A stretch of DNA of 64,000 nt from Acaudatibacter sp035532115. GTDB taxonomy: Bacteria > Pseudomonadota > Alphaproteobacteria > Caulobacterales > Caulobacteraceae. This document shows, piece by piece, positions 1 through 7,990 of this stretch. The notes beneath the pieces were generated by a model. The model was not told the origin of the DNA. It was given only the letters and a program-made list of their open reading frames with translations, and ran no database searches. The DNA lies in NCBI GenBank assembly GCA_035532115.1, contig DATKRO010000012.1, positions 20,305 to 84,304 of the forward strand, written 5' to 3'. The position numbers were made by a program, and so were the translations under genes. Each line of letters begins with the position of its first letter. The first letter of the stretch is position 1.

Positions 1-1220
1 AAGGCGTGCACCCGCTGCATGTGCGGACCCGGCGGCAGCCGGTCGGCGATGGCGAGCGCCACCTCGGCCACCGAGAGCGATCCCAGCTCGGAGAGCAGCG
101 GGTGGCCCTTCTCGTCGACCTTGCCGATCACCCTGGGCTGGGCGTGGGCCGGCAGGTCATAGAGGGCGGCGCGCGCCTGGGCTTCCAGGAGCGGCCGCTT
201 GTGCTCGACCACCATCAGGGTCTCGAGGCCGCGGGCGAAGGCGCGCATCCCCGACGGCTCCAGCGGCCACGGCATCCCCACCTTGTAGACGGCCAGCCCC
301 AGGTCCGCCGCTTGCGCAAGGCCCAGACCCATGGCCGAGAGCGCCTCCATCACGTCCTTGTACGCCTGGCCGTGCGCCGCGATGCCGAGGCGCCGCCGGG
401 GTCCCCCGAGGACGGCGTGGTCGATCCGGTTGGCGCGGGCGAAGGCGAGGGCGGCCGGGAGCTTGTGCAGCCGCAGCCGCCGCTCCTTGTCCATCGGCTG
501 GTCCTTCAGGCGGATGCCGAGGCCGCCGGCAGGCATTGCGAAGCCCTCGGGCAGGCGATGGACATGGCGATCCAGGGTGACGTCGATGGTGGCCCCGGAA
601 TCCATGGTGTCGGCGAGCGCGATCAGCCCGACCCACAGCCCCGAGAACCTGGACAGCGCATAGCCGATCAGGCCGTAGTCCAGCACCTCCTGCACGTCGG
701 CCGGGGCGAGCACCGGCATCTCGAAATCCTGGAAGGCGAACTCGGACTGGGAGGGCAGGGTGGAGGACTTGCAGGAATGGTCGTCGCCGGCCACCGCCAC
801 CACGCCCCCCCTTGGCCAGGTCCCGGCGAAATTGGCGTGCCTGAAGGCGTCGCCGGTGCGGTCGACGCCCGGCGCCTTGCCGTACCACATGCCGAAGACG
901 CCGTCGTACCGGGCGCCGGGAAAGAGGTTCGCCTGCTGGCTGCCCCAGACCGCCGTCGCCGCCAGATCCTCGTTGAGACCTTCCTTGAAGACCACGTCCG
1001 CCGCCTTCAGGTGCTCGGCGGCTCGGTGGGCCTGCTGGTCGAGGCCGCCGAGGGGCGAGCCGCGATAGCCCGAGAGAAAACCGGCTGACCTGAGCCCCTC
1101 GCGCCGGTCGAGCCGGCGCCGATCGAGGAGCACGCGCACCAGCGCCTGCACGCCGGTGATGAAGGCGCGACCGTCCTGGAGCAGATATTTGTCGTCCAGG
1201 GCAACTTCGGCGTGGCGCAT
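1..1220 (-). CDS. Indolepyruvate ferredoxin oxidoreductase (IorA/IorB-type fusion), N-terminal part
   Basis: This is the first ~406 codons of a large 2-oxoacid:ferredoxin oxidoreductase, which oxidatively decarboxylates arylpyruvates to acyl-CoA. The frame opens at ATG 1220 (MRHAEVALDDKYLLQDG) and stays open to the window edge, so the C-terminal two thirds lie outside. Residues ~48-60 read FLSGYRGSPLGGL, the conserved N-terminal signature of the PFOR-like half. Later segments (GVFGMWYGKAPGVDRTGD, and GDDHSCKSSTLPSQSE with the thiamine-site region) match the alphaproteobacterial fused form of about 1150 residues. It is divergent from an Lrp/AsnC regulator, a common pairing for this amino-acid catabolic gene, so that regulator probably controls it. 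The long plus-strand frame over the same bases is an antisense shadow. Confidence 0.85.
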   Translation of the reverse strand, partial: MRHAEVALDDKYLLQDGRAFITGVQALVRVLLDRRRLDRREGLRSAGFLSGYRGSPLGGLDQQAHRAAEHLKAADVVFKEGLNEDLAATAVWGSQQANLFPGARYDGVFGMWYGKAPGVDRTGDAFRHANFAGTWPRGGVVAVAGDDHSCKSSTLPSQSEFAFQDFEMPVLAPADVQEVLDYGLIGYALSRFSGLWVGLIALADTMDSGATIDVTLDRHVHRLPEGFAMPAGGLGIRLKDQPMDKERRLRLHKLPAALAFARANRIDHAVLGGPRRRLGIAAHGQAYKDVMEALSAMGLGLAQAADLGLAVYKVGMPWPLEPSGMRAFARGLETLMVVEHKRPLLEAQARAALYDLPAHAQPRVIGKVDEKGHPLLSELGSLSVAEVALAIADRLPPGPHMQRVHA

Positions 1221-1356
1221 GAGACTTTCTTTCCGGCCGCACTTTCGGCGCAAGTCGCAAGAATATATAAGGCCGGGCGAAACGCTTGCCAAAGCCGTGC
1301 CCTGAAATCGCTGGAATCCGGCAGATTGTTCTAGGCTGTGGCTGGACAGGGGGTAA
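1221..1356. promoter_or_regulatory. Divergent promoter region, iorA/lrp
   Basis: This 136-bp gap separates two divergent starts (ATG 1220 minus, ATG 1357 plus) and must carry both promoters. It is more AT-rich than its surroundings (an 'agaatatataaggcc' stretch near 1260). A purine run (acagggggtaa) just before 1357 is the likely ribosome-binding site of the regulator. Lrp-family proteins usually bind their own divergent region. No specific operator could be picked out with confidence. Confidence 0.4.
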
Positions 1357-1857
1357 ATGGTGTCCGAGACCCTGGATTCCGTCGATGCGCGGATTCTCGA
1401 TCTGATCCAGCACGACGCCAGCCTTTCGGTGGCCGAGATCGCCGAGCGGGTGGGTCTGTCTTCCAGCCCTTGCTGGCGCCGCATCAAGCGGCTGGAGGAC
1501 GACGGGATCATCCAGCGGCGGGTGACCATTCTCGACCGCGAACGCCTCGGCCTCGATTTCGAGGTCTATTGCACCGTCAAGCTCTCCCTGCCCACCAAGG
1601 ACAATCTCGAGACCTTCGAGCAGTCGGTGAAGCGCTGGCCCGAGGTGGTGCAGTGCGCCACCGTCACCGGCGCGGCCGACTACGAGCTTCGCATCGTCAC
1701 CCGCGACATGCACGCCTTCGACGAGTTCCTGCGCGAGCGAATCCTGTCGCTCGGCCTCGTCTCCAACATCGAAAGCCGCATCGTGATCCGCTCGGTGAAA
1801 TCCTCGACCACCATTCCCCTGGGCCTCGTCAGCCCCCACGTGGGCGTGCGCGCCTGA
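1357..1857 (+). CDS. Lrp/AsnC family transcriptional regulator
   Basis: A 166-aa regulator with the normal Lrp layout. An N-terminal winged helix-turn-helix lies at residues ~10-60 (VAEIAERVGLSSSPCWRRIK includes the recognition helix), followed by a RAM/AsnC effector-binding domain (~70-150, with VTGAADYELRIVTRDMHAF). Length is typical for the family. It is transcribed divergently from the indolepyruvate oxidoreductase gene, so sensing an aromatic or branched amino acid to control that gene is the likely job; the effector is inference. ATG 1357 is preceded by a purine-rich ribosome-binding site. Confidence 0.9.
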   Translation: MVSETLDSVDARILDLIQHDASLSVAEIAERVGLSSSPCWRRIKRLEDDGIIQRRVTILDRERLGLDFEVYCTVKLSLPTKDNLETFEQSVKRWPEVVQCATVTGAADYELRIVTRDMHAFDEFLRERILSLGLVSNIESRIVIRSVKSSTTIPLGLVSPHVGVRA

Positions 1858-1871
1858 GCCGGAGCCATCGA

Positions 1872-2765
1872 ATGATCGACCTCGTCATCGAAGCCAGGCG
1901 GCGCGATCTCGGCGGCTTCGAGGTCGGCCGGGTGCTGCCGCATCCGCAGCGCCGGATGGTGGGACCGTTCGTCTTTTTCGACCACATGGGTCCGATCGAC
2001 TTCGCGCCCGGCTTTCCCAGGAGCGTCGACGTGCGCCCGCACCCGCACATCGGCCTCGCCACGGTGACCTACCTCTTCGAGGGCGAGATCACCCACCGCG
2101 ACAGCGTCGGTTCCGAGGTCGCCATCGCGCCGGGCGAGATGAACTGGATGACCGCCGGGCGCGGCATCACCCACTCCGAGCGCTTCGAGCGCCTGCGCCG
2201 CGACGGCGGGGCCATGCACGGCGTCCAGGCCTGGGTCGGCCTGCCCGAAAACGACGAGGAGACCGAGCCCAGCTTCGCCCATCACGGCCCCGAGGATCTG
2301 CCCACCTACGAGGGCGACGGCCTCTGGGCGCGGCTGATCGCCGGCGCGGCCTTCGGCGCCAGCGCCAAGGTGAAGACCCATTCGCCGATGTTCTACGTCC
2401 ACTGGCGGCTCGCCGCCGGCGCCAGGGCGGAGCTCGGCGCCCAGTATCCGGAGCGCGCCGCCTATGTGGCGTCGGGCGAGGTCGAGGTGGATGGCCGCCG
2501 CTTCGCCCATGGGCGGATGCTGGTGTTCGCGCCCGGCGCGCCGGTATCGTTCGAGGCGGTGACCGACGCGACGGTGATGCTGCTCGGCGGCGAGCCGATC
2601 GGCCCTCGCTTCGTCGAGTGGAACTTCGTCTCCTCGTCGAAGCAGCGCATCGACGGAGCCAAGGCCGACTGGCGCGCCGGCCGGATGAAGCTGCCCGACC
2701 TGGATTCGGGAGAATTCATCCCCCTGCCCGACGATCCGCCGCCGCCGGCGAACCCGATGTCATAG
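1872..2765 (+). CDS. Pirin family protein (cupin)
   Basis: A 297-aa pirin-like bicupin. The four metal ligands of pirins are visible as H57, H59, H101 and E103 in the segments RPHPHIGLATVTY and MTAGRGITHSER, so the metal site appears intact. Bacterial pirins have quercetin 2,3-dioxygenase-like or regulatory roles; the substrate here is unknown. It starts at ATG 1872, 14 bases after the Lrp stop, so the two may be co-transcribed. The frame is also open upstream to about 1338, but that part overlaps lrp and is not pirin-like. Confidence 0.9.
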   Translation: MIDLVIEARRRDLGGFEVGRVLPHPQRRMVGPFVFFDHMGPIDFAPGFPRSVDVRPHPHIGLATVTYLFEGEITHRDSVGSEVAIAPGEMNWMTAGRGITHSERFERLRRDGGAMHGVQAWVGLPENDEETEPSFAHHGPEDLPTYEGDGLWARLIAGAAFGASAKVKTHSPMFYVHWRLAAGARAELGAQYPERAAYVASGEVEVDGRRFAHGRMLVFAPGAPVSFEAVTDATVMLLGGEPIGPRFVEWNFVSSSKQRIDGAKADWRAGRMKLPDLDSGEFIPLPDDPPPPANPMS

Positions 2766-2793
2766 CCAATCCTGCGCCTAATCTGCTACGCGC

Positions 2794-3066
2794 ATGAACA
2801 TCTCCCTCACCCCCGAGTTCGAGCGCCGGATCGCCGCGAAGGTTGACTCCGGCCTCTATTCCACCGCCAGTGAAGTCGTGCGCGATGCGTTGCGACGGCT
2901 GTTCGAGCCAGACCAGGAGCATGAGCGACTACTCGCCGGGTTCAATGCTGAACTCGACGAGGCGAGTGCATCGCTTGATCGCGGTGAAGGCATCGACGGC
3001 GAGATGGTGTTCGAAGAACTCGATCGGCTGATCGAATCCAAGGCATCCAAGCGGGCCCACGGGTGA
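2794..3066 (+). CDS. parD: ParD-like antitoxin (type II toxin-antitoxin)
   Basis: A 90-aa protein whose first ~50 residues (MNISLTPEFERRIAAKVDSG, then YSTASEVVRDALRRLFE) form the ribbon-helix-helix DNA-binding domain of ParD/CopG antitoxins. The acidic C-terminus is the usual toxin-binding segment. It overlaps the downstream parE start by four bases (GTGA), the standard translational coupling of such pairs. It probably autorepresses the operon. Base composition is lower in GC than flanking genes, fitting horizontal acquisition. The antitoxin reads intact although its toxin partner is frameshifted. Confidence 0.87.
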   Translation: MNISLTPEFERRIAAKVDSGLYSTASEVVRDALRRLFEPDQEHERLLAGFNAELDEASASLDRGEGIDGEMVFEELDRLIESKASKRAHG

Positions 3067-3400
3067 AGTCTTATGAGTTCTCGCCGCAGGTCGAGGAGAA
3101 CTCTATGCGATCATCGACTATATCAGCGATAGAAGCCCGTCGGGCGCTCATCGCATTCGGCTTGCGCTCTCGCGAGCCGCCGAGAAGCTGGCTCGGCGCC
3201 CTGGCATGGGCCACAGACGCGACGATCTCACCGACCGGCCGGTCCGGTTCTGGACCGTCATGGGGCGCTACACGATCATCTACCGCGGCGATGAGCCACC
3301 CATCGAGATTCTCCACGTCGTCGGCCCGGGTCGAGATATAGCGCGGCTGCTGCAAACCTCGGATCAGGGCGCACGCCGCGGGCGCGAAAGCGCGAGATAG
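3063..3400 (+). pseudogene. parE: ParE-like toxin, disrupted by a 1-base frameshift
   Basis: From GTG 3063 the frame gives VKSYEFSPQVEEN and then turns into nonsense. From about 3101 the next frame continues with a recognisable ParE body: LYAIIDYISDRSPSGAHRI, GMGHRRDDLTDRPVRFW, then an Ile/Tyr-rich core and the terminal GRDIARLL. Adding one C at 3101-3102 (AACTCT to AACCTCT) would join the halves into a normal ~110-aa RelE/ParE-superfamily gyrase poison. The gene is therefore either inactivated or carries an assembly error. It overlaps parD by 4 nt, and its 3' end overlaps the convergent GNAT gene by 37 nt. Confidence 0.8.
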
Positions 3401-3885
3401 ACGCTGTCGCAGAGTTCGCCTGCGACCTCATAGGTCGCGGCGGCTTTTCCGGTCTCCTCGAAACCCAGTCGCTTCAGGAGCTTCAGCGACGCCTCGTTGC
3501 GCGGATCGACGTCCGCCGTGACCGCTGGGATTGCGTGGGCGGCGAAGACGTGCGCGATGACGGCGGCCAAGGCTTCGTGGGCCAAGCCCTGTCTCCAGTA
3601 CTCTGGATGCAGGATGTAGCCGATCTCCGGCAGGCGCCAGCAGCCGGCCTTGCCGATCACGCGCCCGCGATGCTCGACGATGAAGTCGTCGCCCTCGTCT
3701 GCCGGCGAGATCATGGCGTCCAGCCATGCCCGGGTCTGTTGCAGATACCGGTGCGGTGGAGTCGACCAGTACCGCATCGCGCGCGCGTCGCTGAAGATGG
3801 CGTGAAGCGCGACGGCGTCGCCAGGCGCCGCACGCCGAAGCGTCAGGCGCTGGGTTTGGATCCGGGCGGCGCCGGCGAGGGTCAT
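3364..3885 (-). CDS. GNAT family N-acetyltransferase (RimJ/RimL-like)
   Basis: A 173-aa acetyltransferase of the Acetyltransf_3 type. It begins IQTQRLTLRRAAPGDAVALH, continues with RVIGKAGCWRLPEIGYILHP, and has the acetyl-CoA-binding loop region YWRQGLAHEALAAVI at residues ~95-110, then DVDPRNEASLKLLKRLGFEE, the classic motif B. Members acetylate ribosomal protein N-termini or small amines; the substrate is unknown. ATG 3885 overlaps the pgsA stop (ATGA), so it is translationally coupled to pgsA. The frame is open further upstream, but that part is antisense to nothing GNAT-like and overlaps pgsA. Confidence 0.88.
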   Translation of the reverse strand: MTLAGAARIQTQRLTLRRAAPGDAVALHAIFSDARAMRYWSTPPHRYLQQTRAWLDAMISPADEGDDFIVEHRGRVIGKAGCWRLPEIGYILHPEYWRQGLAHEALAAVIAHVFAAHAIPAVTADVDPRNEASLKLLKRLGFEETGKAAATYEVAGELCDSVYLALSRPRRAP

Positions 3886-4499
3886 GGCGCGGAAAGCGCC
3901 CTGCACGCCTGGGCCAGATACTGCGCCCCCGTGACGAGGGTGAGGACGGCGGCCAGCCAGAGCAGCGCCAGGGCGCCGGCGCCCAGGGCGCTCGCCATTG
4001 CGCCGCCGGCGACGCCGAAGGCCGGTGGGTTCGCCGCGAAGAGTGCGGCGGCGAGGGCGGCGAGCTGGATCGTCGTCTTCCACTTGGCCAGTATGGTCAC
4101 CGGCAGCCTCAGCCCCTTGCCGGCGAGGACTTCGCGCAGCGCGCTGACGGCGAACTCGCGGAACAGTATGAGACCGCCGGGCAGCGCCACCCAGCCGTCC
4201 CGCAGCGCCAGCAGCCCAAGCACGGCGGCGCAGACCAGCACCTTGTCGGCGATGGGGTCGAGGATCGCGCCCCAGAGGCTGGTTGCGCCCAGGCGTCGCG
4301 CCAGCCAGCCGTCGAAGAAGTCGCTCGCCGCGGCGAGCACGAAGGCGAAGAGGGCCCAGCGCTCCAGGGCGAAGGCGCCGGTGCGGCTCGTCCATGCGCC
4401 CAGGCGCCCGACGTCGCCGCCGGCCGCCACCAGCGCCACGAACACGAACAGCGCCAGCGCCAGGCGCAAGCCGGTGAGAAGGTTGGGAAGGTGCTTCAT
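3882..4499 (-). CDS. pgsA: CDP-diacylglycerol--glycerol-3-phosphate 3-phosphatidyltransferase
   Basis: A 205-aa inner-membrane enzyme making phosphatidylglycerophosphate, the committed step to phosphatidylglycerol and cardiolipin. The CDP-alcohol phosphotransferase signature D-x2-DG-x2-AR-x8-G-x3-D-x3-D is complete: D60, D63-G64, A67-R68, G77, D81 and D85. Several hydrophobic segments fit the six-helix fold. In related bacteria pgsA usually follows uvrC closely. Here uvrC lies 4 kb upstream on the same strand with accessory genes in between, suggesting insertion between the two. Confidence 0.93.
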   Translation of the reverse strand: MKHLPNLLTGLRLALALFVFVALVAAGGDVGRLGAWTSRTGAFALERWALFAFVLAAASDFFDGWLARRLGATSLWGAILDPIADKVLVCAAVLGLLALRDGWVALPGGLILFREFAVSALREVLAGKGLRLPVTILAKWKTTIQLAALAAALFAANPPAFGVAGGAMASALGAGALALLWLAAVLTLVTGAQYLAQACRALSAP

Positions 4500-4554
4500 G
4501 GCTGCTGCGGGCGAACGCGGCGCGGCGCCGGTGCGATCCCCGGTGCGGGCGCGC

Positions 4555-5349
4555 TCAGCGGCCGGCGAACACCGGCTTGCGCTTTTCGAAGAACGCCTGG
4601 CGCGCCTCCTTGGCGTCCGCGCTGGCGAAGGCCATGCGGATGTTGCCGACCTCGTAGCGCAGCTGCTGCTCCATGTCGGTGGTCTCCAGCGACTTGACCA
4701 TGCCGCGCTTCAGCAGCCGCAGCGTGATCGGCGACCACTCGCAGAGCTGGCGGCAATAGGCGGCGAGCCGGTCCGCGAACGCCGCGTCGTCCACCACCTC
4801 GCCGGCCATGCCCCAGGCCACCGCCTCCTCGCCGTTCGCCGTCCGGTTCTCCATCATGAAGCGCATGGCGCGCTCATAGCCCATCGCCTGGGGCAAGGTG
4901 ATGGTGAGCCCGGCGTCCGGCGAGCCGCCGATGCGGGTGTAGCCGGCCATCAGCCGCGCGCTGCGGGCGACCAGGCGCACGTCGGTGGCCATGGCGAGGC
5001 CGAGGCCCGCGCCCACCGCGACGCCGTTGATCCCGCCCACCACCGGCTTGTCGCAGCGCTTGCGGATCGCCAGCAGGAAGTTGCCGACCCAGGAGATGTC
5101 GTCGAGCTGGGCGCTCTGCGCCGAGCCCGGATGGAACCGCTCCGAGCCGGAAAGATCCAGCCCGGCGCAGAAGGCGTCGCCGACGCCGGTGATCGCCACC
5201 ACCCAGACCTGATCGTCCTTGGCCGCCGCGTCCACCGCGCCGATGACGCCCCAGGCAAGCTCGTTGTCGAGGGCGTTCTTCTTCTGCGGCCGGTCGAGGG
5301 TGATGGTGCGGACGTGGCCCGCGTCGGCCACCTTCACGACTTCGCTCAT
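4555..5349 (-). CDS. Enoyl-CoA hydratase/isomerase family protein
   Basis: A 264-aa crotonase-fold enzyme. It opens with ITLDRPQKKNALDNEL, typical of the family. Oxyanion-hole segments are seen at GDAFCAGLDLSG (~res 58) and NGVAVGAGLGLAMATD (~res 112), followed by RIGGSPDAGLTITLPQAMG. The family hydrates enoyl-CoAs or isomerises acyl-CoAs; the usual hydratase glutamate pair is not clearly preserved, so the exact reaction is uncertain. It lies upstream of pgsA on the same strand with a 55-nt gap and could share its transcript. Confidence 0.88.
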   Translation of the reverse strand: MSEVVKVADAGHVRTITLDRPQKKNALDNELAWGVIGAVDAAAKDDQVWVVAITGVGDAFCAGLDLSGSERFHPGSAQSAQLDDISWVGNFLLAIRKRCDKPVVGGINGVAVGAGLGLAMATDVRLVARSARLMAGYTRIGGSPDAGLTITLPQAMGYERAMRFMMENRTANGEEAVAWGMAGEVVDDAAFADRLAAYCRQLCEWSPITLRLLKRGMVKSLETTDMEQQLRYEVGNIRMAFASADAKEARQAFFEKRKPVFAGR

Positions 5350-5473
5350 CGTCGCGCCTCCTCTGCGCTAGCCGCTCGAACAGAAACGAGACGCCTTGTC
5401 GCATTCGATCTGCGCCCTGGCGAGCCTCTCAGGCGGTCGAATGCGCCCGAAACTTCACGCCGCCAGACGGCGC

Positions 5474-6667
5474 TCAACTCTGCGGATAGAGCCTCGGGAG
5501 GAGATCTTCCAGCGCATGCGCCGGAAATCGCAGCGACACCTTGCCCTTCGGCGTATCGGACGCCAAGAGGCCGAGGTCGATCAGCCGCGCCAGTTCTCGC
5601 CGCGCGGTGCGCTCCGCCAGAGCGGTGATGCGCCCGATGTCGCCGCGCTCGAACTCACCCCGGATCAGCGCTTCCTCCAGGAGCCGGGCCGCCTGCGGCT
5701 TCAGAGCGGCATCGCGCTCCACATAGGCCCGCAGGCGCCGGGCCAGGCCATTCAGATCGAAGAGGCCCGACATGAAGGTCACCTGATCCAGGCACGCCTG
5801 CAAGAACCACAGGGTGAACTCCGCGAGAGCCTTTTCGGAGAGATTGCCGCGGCCGTCGAGGTCGCCCTGCCGAGGCGCATCGGCGTGGTCCATCATGCGC
5901 TTGTAGTCGCCGCGGCTTGCGAGGCCCCGCGCCAGGCCGCGAGAGACCGACCAGAGGCCGTGGGCGCCGATTCCGGCCGCCTGGGCCATGGCGTGGCTCA
6001 TGAGCCGGCTGACCCGACCGTTCCCGTCCGGGAAGGGATGAACATAGTTGAAGCGGTGGTGGGCGGCCGCGATCGCCATGATCCGGGCGGCCGTGCCCAT
6101 CCGCTCGAAGCGGAACCGTTCCTCGAAATGCCGCATGAAGGCCTCTACGCGCGTGCTGGAGGGTGGCAGATGCCGCCCCACCGCCATGTCCTCCTCGGGA
6201 CGGCTTCGCCACTCCCCCGGCGTCATGCGGATGCGGCGATCCCCGGTCTCGAGGATCAGCATGGCCTCGGGAGCGCCTGCGTAGAAGGCGCGGTGCAGCC
6301 ATCGCAGGAACTCGGTGGACGCCGGGGCCGGCAGAGCGCCCGCGTCCACCAGCCGGTCTACCTCGGCCTGGACGCGTACGTGGGCCGCGGCCTCGAGTTG
6401 CAGGTTGCGGCGGCCCTCCTCCTTGTCCAACTCACCGGCCAGAGCCCGTTCGATGTCGCGCGGGCGGGTGTCATGGCCCTCGATGAGGTTGCTGTAGTAG
6501 GTGTTCATCAGGCGCACGACATTGGCGAGGCTGGCCGCGGTCCTGGGGTGCAGGGCCTGTCCCAGCGTCGCCGACGCGGCGGTCAGCTCGGCGATCACGT
6601 CGGCGATCTCGACCGTGGGCGCCTCGAGCATTGCCGGTTCGATCCGGCTGGGGGATTCCAGAATCAT
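5474..6667 (-). CDS. Fic family AMPylase with internal inhibitory motif
   Basis: A 397-aa Fic protein that probably transfers AMP to a target hydroxyl. The catalytic core motif HPFPDGNGR is at residues 210-218 (His210 catalytic, with R221 just after it), preceded by the flap region. An inhibitory helix motif S/T-x3-E-G/N is present N-terminally as S59-N-L-I-E63-G64, making this a class II, self-inhibited Fic that needs no separate antitoxin. The C-terminus (~330-397) resembles a winged-helix domain (GDIGRITALAERTARRELARL, i.e. DUF4172/HTH-like). It lies in the accessory stretch between pgsA and uvrC. Its target is unknown. Confidence 0.88.
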   Translation of the reverse strand: MILESPSRIEPAMLEAPTVEIADVIAELTAASATLGQALHPRTAASLANVVRLMNTYYSNLIEGHDTRPRDIERALAGELDKEEGRRNLQLEAAAHVRVQAEVDRLVDAGALPAPASTEFLRWLHRAFYAGAPEAMLILETGDRRIRMTPGEWRSRPEEDMAVGRHLPPSSTRVEAFMRHFEERFRFERMGTAARIMAIAAAHHRFNYVHPFPDGNGRVSRLMSHAMAQAAGIGAHGLWSVSRGLARGLASRGDYKRMMDHADAPRQGDLDGRGNLSEKALAEFTLWFLQACLDQVTFMSGLFDLNGLARRLRAYVERDAALKPQAARLLEEALIRGEFERGDIGRITALAERTARRELARLIDLGLLASDTPKGKVSLRFPAHALEDLLPRLYPQS

Positions 6668-6777
6668 GGCTGGCCGAATTCGTGCAGGTCCACCTGCGGT
6701 CTAGTAGCCCGAAAGGAAAGAGCTTTCCAGAAGGCTTAGCCTGCAAGTGGCCGATCTTTTGGCCGATCCCGCGTGAG

Positions 6778-6975
6778 GCGCCAGCCGCGCACGCTCGCGG
6801 CCTCGGCGCCTGCTGGGTGGGCGCTCCGATGCTCTGGCTGCGGACGCCGCAAGCCAAGGCCGAGCTTCGCATCCCCCCGGACCTGAACCCCGTGGCGGCG
6901 ATCTGCCTCGGTTACGCCGCCTCCGTCCCGGACGCGACGCAGCGGCCCCGACCGCGGCTGATCTGGGACGCCTGA
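6778..6975 (+). pseudogene. Remnant of a nitroreductase C-terminus
   Basis: About 66 codons in one frame match only the tail of an FMN nitroreductase: HARGLGACWVGAPMLWL, LRIPPDLNPVAAICLGYAAS and a terminal RPRPRLIWDA. In the family these segments follow ~120 residues of flavin-binding fold, which is absent here: upstream sequence in this frame is unrelated and runs into the divergent Fic promoter region. It is most likely a decayed leftover after deletion, ending convergently with the phosphotransferase pseudogene whose stop begins at the next base. The family call is by recognition, not by search. Confidence 0.6.
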
Positions 6976-7853
6976 TCAGACTCTCGGCGGCCGCAGTCCC
7001 AGGGCACGGCAGGTCCAGGGCAGGCTGGCGAGCAGCTGCTCCTTCTGGACGCGGCGAACCAGCGGCGCGTCCGGCACGCCGGGCAGCCCGGCTCTGGACG
7101 CGAAATAGCCCGAGACGCCGGCGGCGATCTCCGGCGCGTCCTGGAGGATCGTCTCGGGCGCCGGGCCGCCCTCGGATTGCAGGCTGGGCAGCCAGAATCC
7201 CAGGTCGAGTTGCGGATTGCCGAGGCACGCTGCGGGCCAGTCGACGAGCTTCAGCCCCCCAGCGGAGAGGCAGAGATTGTCGCTGCGCAGGTCGAAATGG
7301 GTCACGGCCGATCCGTCGCGACGCAGCGAGCCTCCGCCTCGACGAGCGTTGGCAGAGCCTGATCGAGCCCTGCCGGCGTGACCAGTCGCAATGCGAGGAA
7401 CGGCTCCGGCGCTGCGGCAATTGTCGACCAGCCATTCAGCGCCGCGGCGCCATGAACCCGATGAAAGGACGGCAGCTCGGCCGAACCCGCATGCATATCC
7501 GCCAGGCCCGCGAGAACGGTGTCGATCAGCGGGCGGTCCCATGGCGGGGGCCACCGCGCTTCGCTCAGATCCTCGACGACGAGGATCGGCGAGGTCTCAT
7601 GATCTTCCCAGCCCAGCAGACGCGGCATGAATTGCCCGACGAGGCGTTGATACGCCAGCGCTTCGCGGCGGAGCATGCTGGCGGTGAGTGGCGTCGTCGC
7701 GATCTTGACGAAGGCGCTCTTGTCGGCTGCCGCCGCGATGAAGCGCGCCGCGGGCGTGTAGCCGCCGGTCACGGGCCGCCAAGCCTGCGGCGGCCAGCCC
7801 ACGATTCTTGCCACGCGCGACTGGATCGCGGGAGGCGGCTGCGGAGATGTCAT
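6976..7853 (-). pseudogene. Aminoglycoside phosphotransferase (APH)-family protein, frameshifted
   Basis: Two frames together make one ~290-aa APH/choline-kinase-like protein. The first (ATG 7853 to stop ~7302) has the N-lobe: FVKIATTPLTASMLRREALA with the ATP lysine, and ILVVEDLSEARWPPPW. The second frame resumes around 7310-7320 with the catalytic loop THFDLRSDNLCL (HxD...N) and the metal motif LVDWPAACLGNPQLDLG. The span of 878 nt is one base short of a whole number of codons, consistent with a single deletion. Both halves retain sensible sequence, so the lesion is recent or an assembly error. It is unlikely to confer antibiotic resistance; most such proteins in this group act on unknown small substrates. 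Confidence 0.75.
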
Positions 7854-7990
7854 CTCGGGAGCCTAAAGGACATCGGTGTCCTTGCCGAGGGGCTGTCGAG
7901 CTCGCCCGCTCACGCGCGCGCCATCGCCTTTCTGGCGGCGTGCAAGCGATCCGGCACGCCGCTCGTCCGCCCTGGATCAGGGACGTGCTC

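Noticed and set aside
6..1088. 360-codon plus-strand open frame
   Set aside because: It is antisense to the indolepyruvate oxidoreductase; its sequence is His/Arg/Gly-rich, as expected from the complement of GC-rich coding DNA.
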